Source: Kiritimatiellia bacterium
GTDB taxonomy: Bacteria > Verrucomicrobiota > Kiritimatiellia > RFP12 > UBA1067
Length of the DNA: 15,991 nt
Direction: 5' to 3'
Assembly: GCA_017999015.1 (NCBI GenBank)
Contig: JAGOBZ010000009.1
Span: forward strand, 1 to 15,991
A program made the position numbers and the translations under genes. A model generated the notes under the pieces. The model ran no database searches. It had not been told where the DNA came from and saw only the letters and a list, made by a program, of their open reading frames with translations. Shown here one piece after another: positions 1-5,914 of this stretch (its first letter is position 1; every line of letters begins with the position of its first letter).

Positions 1-857
1 ACGTCGCTTACGAAGCGGCCACCGTCGATCTCAACGACGCCAACATGGTCGACCCCTACCACCTTCAGGCATACAACAAGGTGTCGATCAACTACAACCG
101 CGACATCGACGCCTTCCCGCTGCTGCGCGCCATCTGGGAAAAGATGACCCGCGAGCCCTGCCCTTACAAGTCGCCGACCGACATGGGCGTCAACCGCGTG
201 GGCTTCGGCATCACCGACGACGCGGTCGTCTGCGCGGCGTCCAAACAGGAGGTGATCCGCCGCTACTTCCGCCACCTCTGCGAATTCTCAGCCGGACAGA
301 CCGAACACATCACCGTGGACCGCATCGAAATGCTGATGCAGAAACTGGACCTCGCCCCTGAAGACCGTTCGGTCGTGAAACCCGCGCGCCAGGCAGGCCA
401 GGATGCCATGAACCAAGGCAAGGGACGCAACGGAATCTTTTGCGGCGCCGCCGTACAGCTCAAAGACGGACGTGTCGTCGTAGGCAAGAATTCCGAGCAG
501 ATGCATGCGGCAGCGAGCATGGTGCTGAACGCGATCAAGGTGCTCTCAGGGATTCCGGACCAGATTCACCTGATCGCCCCGCAGGTTGTGCAGTCGATCG
601 TGCACATGAAGCACGACATCCTCAAAGGCAAGTACACGAGCCTGAACCTCGACGAGGCGCTGATCGGACTCGCCATCAGTTGCGCGACCAATCCCGCCGC
701 CCAGATCGCCATGGAGCGCCTGATCGATCTGCGCGACTGCGAGATGCACATGACCCACATGGTGACGCCCGGCGACGAGGCCGGCCTGCGGCGCGTCGGC
801 CTGCGCTGCACCAGCGATCCCTTCTTCGCATCGTCCGAACTGTTTATTGATGCGTGA
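1..857 (+). CDS. UPF0371/DUF1846 family protein, C-terminal part
   Basis: The frame is open from the first base (codons begin at base 3) and ends at a TGA at 855-857, giving about 284 residues. The N-terminal part lies outside the window; I recall the family as roughly 500 residues. The opening residues VAYEAATVDLNDANMVDP and the later YKSPTDMGVNRVGF are recognisable UPF0371 signatures. UPF0371 proteins are conserved cytoplasmic proteins, some with solved structures, but I know of no established reaction. There is no membrane segment or signal peptide in the visible part. An internal ATG at 45 is not the start, because the conserved sequence continues upstream of it. The last 14 bases overlap the stop end of the Nudix gene on the other strand. 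Family assignment is by recall of conserved motifs; function is unknown. Confidence 0.85.
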   Translation, partial: VAYEAATVDLNDANMVDPYHLQAYNKVSINYNRDIDAFPLLRAIWEKMTREPCPYKSPTDMGVNRVGFGITDDAVVCAASKQEVIRRYFRHLCEFSAGQTEHITVDRIEMLMQKLDLAPEDRSVVKPARQAGQDAMNQGKGRNGIFCGAAVQLKDGRVVVGKNSEQMHAAASMVLNAIKVLSGIPDQIHLIAPQVVQSIVHMKHDILKGKYTSLNLDEALIGLAISCATNPAAQIAMERLIDLRDCEMHMTHMVTPGDEAGLRRVGLRCTSDPFFASSELFIDA

Positions 858-1344
858 GATTTAACCGGTGCCAGAGCATGCGGTCGCCGTCGAAAACAAA
901 GCGTCCCTCGAAGCCTTGGCCGTCGAGCATCAGTGGAATCCAGAGGCGGTCGTCCGCCCACATGCGATCATAGGGAATGTCGGACTCGGCGCACCAGAAG
1001 GGCTCGGCCTCGTCGGTCTGCATGAGTGCGCCGCTGCAACTGTCTGCCGTGAAGACCCGGCAGCTCAGTGAATATCCGTCCGTGAAGGCAAAATCAAGAC
1101 GGCCGGCGGGGCGCAGTCCACTGGGCGTCAGCCCCACCTCTTCACGCGTCTCGCGCACCGCAGCCTGTTCCGGCGTCTCCCCCGCCTCGATACGCCCGCC
1201 CGGCGCATTCACTTTGCCCTGGCCCAACCCGCGTTTCTTGACGATCAGCAGGATCCGGCCCGCGCAACGGATGAACGTGAGCACCGCCCGCTCTTTCGGC
1301 ACCCACTTCTCCCAGTCGACCTCGTCACTCTCCATTACGCCCAT
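844..1344 (-). CDS. MTH1-like Nudix hydrolase (probable oxidised-purine dNTP pyrophosphohydrolase)
   Basis: A 166-residue protein with a complete Nudix box at residues 50-72 (G50, E56, R64-E65, E68-E69, G71), the Mg-binding catalytic helix of this family. Unlike many MutT proteins it resembles human MTH1/NUDT1: residues equivalent to MTH1 Asn33, Trp117, Asp119 and Asp120 are present (N46, W129, D131, D132 within MWADD), and these form the purine-recognition pocket in MTH1. I infer hydrolysis of 8-oxo-dGTP or 2-hydroxy-dATP to monophosphates, cleaning the nucleotide pool. Start choice: ATG at 1344 has AAGG eight bases upstream. A longer frame from 1383 would translate a heptad repeat, and ATG at 1335 is also possible. 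It is the last gene of a probable minus-strand group behind the RpiB-SHMT fusion, with about 94 bp between it and the preceding gene. Confidence 0.85.
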   Translation of the reverse strand: MGVMESDEVDWEKWVPKERAVLTFIRCAGRILLIVKKRGLGQGKVNAPGGRIEAGETPEQAAVRETREEVGLTPSGLRPAGRLDFAFTDGYSLSCRVFTADSCSGALMQTDEAEPFWCAESDIPYDRMWADDRLWIPLMLDGQGFEGRFVFDGDRMLWHRLNLTHQ

Positions 1345-1354
1345 CGTCCATGCC

Positions 1355-1371
1355 TTGAGAGTTGAAAGTTT
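1355..1371 (-). repeat. Partial TCAAC-type heptad repeat upstream of the Nudix gene
   Basis: On the minus strand this reads AAACTTTCAACTCTCAA, about two units of the TCAACNN heptad that also occurs at 3773-3810 and 13381-13420. It is followed by GGCATGGACGA, which resembles the GTTATGGACGA that follows the copy at 3810, so the repeat may carry a short shared flank. The Nudix start codon lies just inside this flank. Confidence 0.55.
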
Positions 1372-1438
1372 ATTCGCACACAACTGTGTTGGAAAATTGT
1401 CTCATACTTCGTACTTCTTACATATTACTTATTACTTT

Positions 1439-1861
1439 CTATTCGACGTGCCGCACAATGAAGTTGTCGCGGATATAGGCGACCGCCGCATCCAGCGACG
1501 GCAGGATCTTGGTGCAGTAGCGCACCATCCAGGGCGAGCAGTCTTGAAAGCAGAACGGCGAAAAGGCCACCACGAATTTGCCCAGGTCATGCGCCGCGAA
1601 GAAGACCTCCATCGCGGTGCCGATCGAGGTCTTGCTGTAGTTCACGAGCAGGATGTCGGCGTCGCGCACATCCTGCAGGTCGAACTCCACGATCTCGTTG
1701 GCGCTGTCGACCTCGCGGTCCTTGAAGTTGCGCCGCATCGGATCGAGCAGCGTGAAGTGATCGCGCAGCCCCTCCTTGGCCCGCTCGCGCCACGTCGCGG
1801 CCAGTTCCGGATGCTCGTCCATGATCGGGCCGGAGAGATAGATCTTTTTTTTCACACTCAT
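1439..1861 (-). CDS. Nucleoside 2-deoxyribosyltransferase-like protein
   Basis: A 140-residue protein starting KKKIYLSGPI, matching the YLxGP nucleotide-binding start of the nucleoside 2-deoxyribosyltransferase superfamily. Residues 58-100 (VEFDLQDVRDADILLV, then GTAMEVFFA) match the family core; E85 in GTAME aligns with the catalytic glutamate that forms the deoxyribosyl intermediate. Family members swap bases between deoxynucleosides or hydrolyse deoxynucleoside monophosphates; which applies here cannot be read from sequence. No signal peptide, so cytoplasmic. The start ATG (1861-1859) shares ATGA with the stop of the RpiB-SHMT gene and lacks a Shine-Dalgarno site, implying translational coupling. 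A much longer frame in the same phase extends upstream but is only the antiphase shadow of the SHMT domain. The fold is clear; the activity is an inference. Confidence 0.78.
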   Translation of the reverse strand: MSVKKKIYLSGPIMDEHPELAATWRERAKEGLRDHFTLLDPMRRNFKDREVDSANEIVEFDLQDVRDADILLVNYSKTSIGTAMEVFFAAHDLGKFVVAFSPFCFQDCSPWMVRYCTKILPSLDAAVAYIRDNFIVRHVE

Positions 1862-3534
1862 GGCACGCGGAACCCGGCGGTCAGAGCGGCAACTTCCGCG
1901 CGTACCTTCTCGGTCAATGCCGTGTTGGAGAGATCGGAGAGGATGTCGGCGATCCAGGTGCCGATCCGCTGCATCTCGGGCTCCTTCATCCCGCGCGTCG
2001 TGACCGACGCCGTGCCGATGCGGATGCCGGAGGTCACGAACGGGCTGTTCTTGTCGAACGGGATCGTGTTCTTGTTGCAGATGATGCCCGCCGCGTCCAG
2101 CGCGGCGGCGGCGTCCTTGCCGGTGAGCCCGGTGCGCGCGACATTCACCAGCATCAGATGGTTGTCCGTTCCGCCCGAAACCAGATGGAAACCGCGCGCC
2201 GTGAGGGTCGCGGCCAGCGCCTTGCAGTTGGCCACCACCTGACACGCGTACGCCTTGAACGCCGGCTGCAGCGCCTCGCCGAAGCAGACCGCCTTGGCGG
2301 CGATGATGTTTTCGAGCGGGCCGCCCTGCAGGCCAGGGAAGACCGTCTTGTCGACCGCCTTGGCAAAGGACTCGCGGCAGAGGATCAGGCCGCCGCGCGG
2401 ACCGCGCAGCGTCTTGTGCGTGGTCGTGGTCACAAACTCCGCGTACGGTACCGGATTCGGGTGCACGCCGCCGGCCACGAGGCCCGCGATGTGCGCCATG
2501 TCCACCATCAGCATCGCGCCGCAGGCATCGGCGATCTTGCGGAAACGGGGGAAGTCGAGCACGCGCGGATAGGCGCTGGCGCCGGCCACGATCAGGCGCG
2601 GACGCTTCTCCAACGCGAGTTTTTCGATCGCGTCGTAGTCCAGCACCTCGGTCTCTGGCGAGACACAGTAAGGGACAATGTTGAAGAGCTGGCCCGAGAA
2701 ATTGACCGGGCTGCCGTGCGTCAGATGCCCCCCCTGATCGAGGCTCATCGAGAGAATCGTGTCGCCGGGCTTGAGGACCGAGAAATAGACCGCCATGTTG
2801 GCCGAGCTGCCGCAGTGCGGCTGCACATTGGCGTGCTCGGCGCCGAACAGCGTTTTGGCGCGCGCGATCGCCAGAGACTCAGCAGTGTCGACCGGAATGC
2901 AGCCGCTGTACCAGCGCCGGCCCGGATAGCCCTCCGCATACTTGTTGGTCAGCACGCTGCCGGACGCTTCACGCACCGCGCGCGACACCGTGTTCTCAGA
3001 AGCGATCAGGTTGATCGTGCTGTTCTCCTGGCGGAGCTGGCCGACAACCGTCGCATGGACCTCGGGATCAGCCTCCGCGAGGTGAGAGACTTCAGAGAGG
3101 CGCTCGCCGCGCTCAAGCTTGCCGATGCGGCGCGCGTGGCGCTCCTCCTGCGAGAACGTTGTCTCAAGAAAAGCCCGCGCGATGTCGGCGGCGGCCTCGG
3201 GGGCCAGCGTGCCGGCCAGGACCAAGACGTTGGCATCATTGTGCGTGCGCGTCTTGCGCGCGGTCTCAACCGACCCGCAGAGGGCTGCGCGCACGCCGGC
3301 AAAACGGTTCGCGGTGATGCTCATGCCGATACCGGTCGTGCAGATCAGGATCGCAGCATCCGTGCGTTTCTCGACAATCTGCTCGGCGGCTTCGACCGCG
3401 AAATCCGGATAATCGACCGAATCGGCGGTGAACGCGCCCAGATCCGTCACCTCATCCCCTCGCTCCGCCAACACCTTGCTGACAGCCTGCTTGACATTTA
3501 ATCCGCCGTGATCGCAACCGAGTACCAGTTTCAT
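1858..3534 (-). CDS. rpiB-glyA: RpiB-SHMT fusion: ribose-5-phosphate isomerase B plus serine hydroxymethyltransferase
   Basis: One uninterrupted 558-residue frame holds two full enzymes. Residues 1-145 are RpiB (interconverts ribose 5-phosphate and ribulose 5-phosphate): CDHGG at 7-11, catalytic C65 in CTTGIGMSI, and H98 in THND. The usual CGTG is CTTG here. Residues about 146-558 are full-length SHMT (serine plus tetrahydrofolate to glycine plus methylene-tetrahydrofolate): NKYAEGYPGRRWYSG at 197-211, VDMAHIAG at 344-351, PLP-binding K374 in TTHKTLRGPRGG, carboxylate-binding R505 in TSGIRIGT. Both halves keep their key residues, so both are probably active. The start at 3534 has GGAG sites 4 and 9 bases upstream; an earlier ATG at 3570 would add 12 residues unlike RpiB. 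rpiB and glyA are adjacent in several bacteria, so the fusion likely arose from neighbours. The stop overlaps the next gene by ATGA. Confidence 0.93.
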   Translation of the reverse strand: MKLVLGCDHGGLNVKQAVSKVLAERGDEVTDLGAFTADSVDYPDFAVEAAEQIVEKRTDAAILICTTGIGMSITANRFAGVRAALCGSVETARKTRTHNDANVLVLAGTLAPEAAADIARAFLETTFSQEERHARRIGKLERGERLSEVSHLAEADPEVHATVVGQLRQENSTINLIASENTVSRAVREASGSVLTNKYAEGYPGRRWYSGCIPVDTAESLAIARAKTLFGAEHANVQPHCGSSANMAVYFSVLKPGDTILSMSLDQGGHLTHGSPVNFSGQLFNIVPYCVSPETEVLDYDAIEKLALEKRPRLIVAGASAYPRVLDFPRFRKIADACGAMLMVDMAHIAGLVAGGVHPNPVPYAEFVTTTTHKTLRGPRGGLILCRESFAKAVDKTVFPGLQGGPLENIIAAKAVCFGEALQPAFKAYACQVVANCKALAATLTARGFHLVSGGTDNHLMLVNVARTGLTGKDAAAALDAAGIICNKNTIPFDKNSPFVTSGIRIGTASVTTRGMKEPEMQRIGTWIADILSDLSNTALTEKVRAEVAALTAGFRVP

Positions 3535-3580
3535 TACGCTCCGCTCCGAAAAAGGGTCATTGTGCTTCAATTGTCCCGGA

Positions 3581-3610
3581 ACTATAACACGCGAGGGGGG
3601 ACTCCCGCAA
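3581..3610 (-). promoter_or_regulatory. Putative sigma-70 promoter of rpiB-glyA
   Basis: On the minus strand there is a -10 box TATAGT (3586-3581) and a weak -35 TTGCGG (3610-3605) with an 18-base spacer. It would start transcription near 3574, leaving a leader of about 40 bases with two GGAG sites. The -10 is good and the -35 poor, so the call is moderate. Confidence 0.45.
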
Positions 3611-3643
3611 GTTCAACTCATCGGCTGTGGATTCAAAGGAGGC

Positions 3644-3664
3644 GTCAGGAATTAGGAATCAGGA
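3644..3664 (+). repeat. Three tandem heptads of the RTYAGGA type
   Basis: The sequence reads GTCAGGA, ATTAGGA, ATCAGGA in direct succession, three 7-bp units differing at one or two positions. It is non-coding and stands immediately before a second heptad-like block. I see no function for it. Confidence 0.6.
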
Positions 3665-3665
3665 G

Positions 3666-3702
3666 TTTTAACGCAGAGGCGCTAAAGCGGGGAGGCGCAG
3701 AG
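3666..3702 (+). repeat. Degenerate CGCAGAG-type short repeat block
   Basis: The block contains ACGCAGAGGCG, CTAAAGCGGGG and AGGCGCAGAG. It resembles the tandem CGCAGAG heptads scattered between genes in a range of bacteria. Here the units are partly degenerate. It lies between the rpiB-glyA promoter region and the end of the membrane-protein gene. Confidence 0.5.
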
Positions 3703-3737
3703 TTTTTTGTGGGCAGTACCGGCAGAAACGGGCAAGC

Positions 3738-3751
3738 CCGCCGCGCGGCGG
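3738..3751. repeat. 14-bp perfect GC palindrome
   Basis: CCGCCGCGCGGCGG is its own reverse complement. It could form a short hairpin in either transcript, but no T-run follows on either strand, so it is not a canonical intrinsic terminator. It lies downstream of the membrane-protein gene, about 80 bases past its stop. Confidence 0.5.
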
Positions 3752-3772
3752 AGCCGCGAATGATCGAGGGGG

Positions 3773-3810
3773 TAACTTTCAACGCTCAACTTTCAACGCT
3801 CAACGCTCAA
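3773..3810 (+). repeat. Tandem TCAACNN heptad repeat, intergenic copy
   Basis: From 3779 the units are TCAACGC, TCAACTT, TCAACGC, TCAACGC and TCAA, preceded by a degenerate TAACTT at 3773. The unit is 7 bp, so it cycles through all reading frames. On this strand it has no stop in any frame, while the complement carries TGA in every unit. It lies 18 bases beyond the stop of the minus-strand membrane-protein gene. The same unit recurs at 13381-13420 inside a gene. Confidence 0.85.
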
Positions 3811-3828
3811 GTTATGGACGAGGGCCAA

Positions 3829-4299
3829 TTACCCTTCCTCGCTCCCCGCAGGATCATTCTCCGATTCAGACGGCCGCCCCAGACGCGCGACTCGCACTGT
3901 CGGCAAACCGGCTTTGTACAGACGTTCCGCCAGCATGTAACCGATGGACACGGCACAACAGAGCAGCAGCGGTAACGCAGAACGCAGATAGCCGAACAGA
4001 TCAAAGACCAGGTTGTTCCAAAGCGCCACGCCGCCGAATCCCGCAACCAGCACACTCAGAAAAATAACCGCATACGGCACACGTCGTCTGACCATCTCCT
4101 GGTAGAGGCCAGCGACACAAACGAAAAATGGAGCGGAAACCCAAGAGATACTCACGCCCAATTCTGCGACTGCCTGCAGAAACGCCCAGCGCCGGGGGCC
4201 TGTAATCAGCAACGGGAAAAAGTAGGCCAACACAAATACCTGCGGCACCAGCAACGTCGACACCACGAGCTGGCCGACCACGCGCCATCTTGTTTTCAT
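3829..4299 (-). CDS. Small four-helix integral membrane protein, unknown function
   Basis: A 156-residue protein with four hydrophobic stretches at about 7-32, 50-68, 75-97 and 105-123, then a charged, acidic tail (SESENDPAGSEEG) that is probably cytoplasmic. Basic residues (KTRWR, RRR at 71-73) punctuate the loops. I do not recognise the family. Its start ATG (4299-4297) overlaps the lipB stop in an ATGA arrangement and has no strong Shine-Dalgarno site of its own, so translation is probably coupled to lipB. That gives it co-expression with lipoate attachment and ribosomal protein S20, but no known functional link follows. The same frame stays open upstream through lipB, which is an overlapping shadow; the ATG at 4299 is the sensible start because hydrophobic protein-like sequence begins exactly there. 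Confidence 0.75.
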   Translation of the reverse strand: MKTRWRVVGQLVVSTLLVPQVFVLAYFFPLLITGPRRWAFLQAVAELGVSISWVSAPFFVCVAGLYQEMVRRRVPYAVIFLSVLVAGFGGVALWNNLVFDLFGYLRSALPLLLCCAVSIGYMLAERLYKAGLPTVRVARLGRPSESENDPAGSEEG

Positions 4300-4946
4300 G
4301 TCACCCCTCCATACCCGAAGACGTCCCGGAAGGATGTCTCGACCTGCCGCTTCACGGCGGCCATATCCGGCGTCTCGCCCAGCAACAAGGCCAACGACGT
4401 GACCCCGGCATCCTGCAATCCGCACGCCACAATCCCGCTGTAGTCCTTCATCCGGGGCGACACGTTCAACGCGAAGCCGTGCATCGTCACTTGGCGGGCG
4501 ACACGTATACCCAGCGCCGCAAGCTTCGCGTTGTCCACCCACACGCCGCGGTTGCGCCTGTCGCGGCCGGCCGCGACCCCGAACGCCGCCACGGCGCGGA
4601 TCAGGGTCTCCTCCAGTGCATCGATGTACTCCAGCACCCGCAGCCCGGCCTCTCCCAAATGCACGATCGGGTAACCCACCAACTGCCCCGGGCCGTGATA
4701 GGTGACATCGCCGCCACGCGTGGTCAGCACCCGTTCGATGCCGAGCGCACGCAGGTGTTCCTCGGAATAAAGCACATGCGACGCGGCGGCAGAACGGCCC
4801 AACGTGTAGACCGGACGGTGCTCTAACAGCAACAGAGTGTCCGGGCACTCACCCGCCACCCGTTGCGCGTGCACCTGTTCCTGCAGGGACAGCACCTCGC
4901 GATAACCGGCATCGCGTCCCAGGTCCATGACCCTCAACGTCTGCAC
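4296..4946 (-). CDS. lipB: Lipoyl(octanoyl) transferase LipB
   Basis: LipB moves the octanoyl group from octanoyl-ACP to the lipoyl domains of 2-oxoacid dehydrogenases and the glycine cleavage H protein; LipA then adds sulfur. Family motifs are present: RGGDVTYHGPGQLVGYP at about 77-93, K141 and C175 (in IVACGLQDAGVTSL) as the catalytic lysine-cysteine pair, and HGFALNV at 156-162. With the GTG start at 4946 the protein is 216 residues, close to E. coli LipB (213). That GTG follows a GGGGGG tract and gives MQTLRVMDLG, which aligns with usual LipB N-termini; ATG at 4928, with GAGG only three bases upstream, is the alternative. It lies 91 bp downstream of rpsT and overlaps the membrane-protein gene by ATGA. 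lipA is not in the window. Confidence 0.93.
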   Translation of the reverse strand: MQTLRVMDLGRDAGYREVLSLQEQVHAQRVAGECPDTLLLLEHRPVYTLGRSAAASHVLYSEEHLRALGIERVLTTRGGDVTYHGPGQLVGYPIVHLGEAGLRVLEYIDALEETLIRAVAAFGVAAGRDRRNRGVWVDNAKLAALGIRVARQVTMHGFALNVSPRMKDYSGIVACGLQDAGVTSLALLLGETPDMAAVKRQVETSFRDVFGYGGVT

Positions 4947-5037
4947 ATCGCCCCCCGTCAGCGGTCTAAACACAAAATCCGGTCCCCCCACTGATGTGCG
5001 GCGACCGGTCACGGACACGATAGCGAGCGCGAACGCT

Positions 5038-5301
5038 TTACGCCATTTTGGCGATGCTGAGCGCCACGCGCGACTTTTTGCGGCTGGCGTTGTTCTTGGG
5101 AACCACGCCCTTTTTGGCAGCCTTATCCAGCTTCGAGGAGTACTCGGAATACAGCTTCTGAGCCGCATCCTTATTCCCCGTGCTGATCGCGTCAATCACC
5201 TTTTTGCGGGCCGTCAGCACGCCGCTCTTCACAGACCGGTTTTGCAGGCGGTTAGCCTCGGCCTGTTTCGTACGCTTGACTGCACTCTTGATATTCGCCA
5301 T
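5038..5301 (-). CDS. rpsT: 30S ribosomal protein S20
   Basis: An 87-residue, strongly basic protein starting MANIKSAVKRTKQAEANR, the classical S20 N-terminus, and ending ASRKKSRVALSIAKMA. S20 binds 16S rRNA early in 30S assembly. Length is typical of the family. The start is secured by AAGGAG at 5316-5311, nine bases upstream. A good promoter sits 50-75 bases upstream. After the stop there is a short AGCG-TTCG-CGCT hairpin without a T-run, so transcription probably continues into lipB 91 bp further on. Confidence 0.97.
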   Translation of the reverse strand: MANIKSAVKRTKQAEANRLQNRSVKSGVLTARKKVIDAISTGNKDAAQKLYSEYSSKLDKAAKKGVVPKNNASRKKSRVALSIAKMA

Positions 5302-5349
5302 GAAACATTGCTCCTTAATCCACTTCCTCGAAACACATGAAAGCGGGAT

Positions 5350-5377
5350 ATAATAGCGGATCTGGCCGGACGGTCAA
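5350..5377 (-). promoter_or_regulatory. Strong sigma-70-like promoter of rpsT
   Basis: On the minus strand: -35 TTGACC (5377-5372), 16-base spacer, -10 TATTAT (5355-5350), each one mismatch from consensus. It predicts a start near 5343 and a leader of about 42 bases ending in a good AAGGAG site. It lies just beyond the trxA stop, so rpsT need not depend on trxA transcription. Confidence 0.7.
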
Positions 5378-5396
5378 CCCGGAAGCGAGAAAAAAA

Positions 5397-5726
5397 TCAG
5401 GCTCCCAGCGCGGTTTCCAGTGCCGACACCAGGGCATCCCCTCGCTGCAGCCCTACAAACTGCTGCACGACCTGTCCGTCCTTGAAGATGAAAAGCGCCG
5501 GGATTCCCTTGACGCCGTAACGCACCGCGAGATCTTTGGCATCGTCCACATTCACCTTGCAGATTTTGGCCCGGCCGCCCATCGCGGGAACCACCTGCTG
5601 TTCAAGAATCGGCGTCTGCATTTTGCAAGGCCCGCACCACGGCGCCCAGAAATCGACCAACGTCACCCCGCTGCCCACGGTTCCGTCAAAAGTCTCCATT
5701 GTCAAATCCGTCACATGCTCAGACAT
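5397..5726 (-). CDS. trxA: Thioredoxin
   Basis: A 109-residue, single-domain thioredoxin with the WCGPC redox motif at 30-34 (C31, C34), the preceding VDFWAPW strand, and the cis-proline P76 in GVKGIPALFIF. It reduces disulfides of cytoplasmic proteins using thioredoxin reductase. No signal peptide. Length equals the usual thioredoxin. The start at 5726 is fixed by a near-perfect AAGGAGG (5738-5732) five bases upstream; an upstream in-frame ATG at 5759 lies within the -10 box and would add 11 unrelated residues. Transcribed divergently from tadC. A T-run directly follows the stop but I see no strong hairpin before it. Confidence 0.96.
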   Translation of the reverse strand: MSEHVTDLTMETFDGTVGSGVTLVDFWAPWCGPCKMQTPILEQQVVPAMGGRAKICKVNVDDAKDLAVRYGVKGIPALFIFKDGQVVQQFVGLQRGDALVSALETALGA

Positions 5727-5754
5727 CCGTCCCTCCTTGTTAATACTTTGAGTC

Positions 5755-5784
5755 ATCATACCCCGAACACCCGGCGCAATGCAA
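5755..5784 (-). promoter_or_regulatory. Sigma-70-like promoter of trxA
   Basis: On the minus strand: -35 TTGCAT (5784-5779), 18-base spacer, -10 TATGAT (5760-5755, one mismatch). Predicted start is near 5748, about 22 bases before the ATG, leaving room for the AAGGAGG site. Confidence 0.6.
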
Positions 5785-5813
5785 GCCCTTCACCGTTCCG
5801 GGCAACAATTCAA

Positions 5814-5827
5814 ATTTTGGCCAAAAT
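5814..5827. promoter_or_regulatory. 14-bp perfect palindrome in the trxA/tadC divergent region
   Basis: ATTTTGGCCAAAAT is self-complementary over all 14 bases. It lies 30 bases upstream of the trxA -35 box and about 20 bases upstream of the putative tadC -35 box, a natural position for a dimeric regulator. No regulator is identifiable from the window. Confidence 0.4.
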
Positions 5828-5846
5828 CAGAATTGCTGGTTGATGG

Positions 5847-5876
5847 GTGACAGACCGCCCCGATTCGTGGTATTAC
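5847..5876 (+). promoter_or_regulatory. Putative promoter of the tadC operon
   Basis: A -35 GTGACA (5847-5852, one mismatch), 18-base spacer and -10 TATTAC (5871-5876, two mismatches) would start transcription near 5883, 32 bases before the tadC ATG. No other convincing pair is visible between the palindrome and the gene. Confidence 0.4.
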
Positions 5877-5914
5877 TTGTACCGAAACGTGATCCTAAGA
5901 CGAAGGGCCGCTTC

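Noticed and set aside
977..2242. Long plus-strand open frame of 421 codons across the Nudix and deoxyribosyltransferase genes
   Set aside because: It is antisense to two well-supported genes and crosses their intergenic gap, has no recognisable domain, and its composition fits a shadow of GC-rich coding sequence.
2158..3501. Plus-strand open frame of 447 codons opposite the RpiB-SHMT gene
   Set aside because: It is entirely antisense to a gene with intact catalytic motifs and is rich in Arg, Ala and His as expected for a complement-strand shadow.
3738..3751. Palindrome as an intrinsic terminator
   Set aside because: No run of T follows on either strand, so the hairpin alone does not support a terminator call.
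3508..3975. Plus-strand open frame across the repeat-rich gap
   Set aside because: Its middle is translated repeat (STLNAQ-like peptide) and both ends are antisense to real genes. The repeat has no stop on this strand, which explains the open frame.
4947..5037. A small gene or LipB extension between rpsT and lipB
   Set aside because: The lipB frame stays open upstream, but the extra residues do not resemble the LipB N-terminus and continue into an rpsT shadow.
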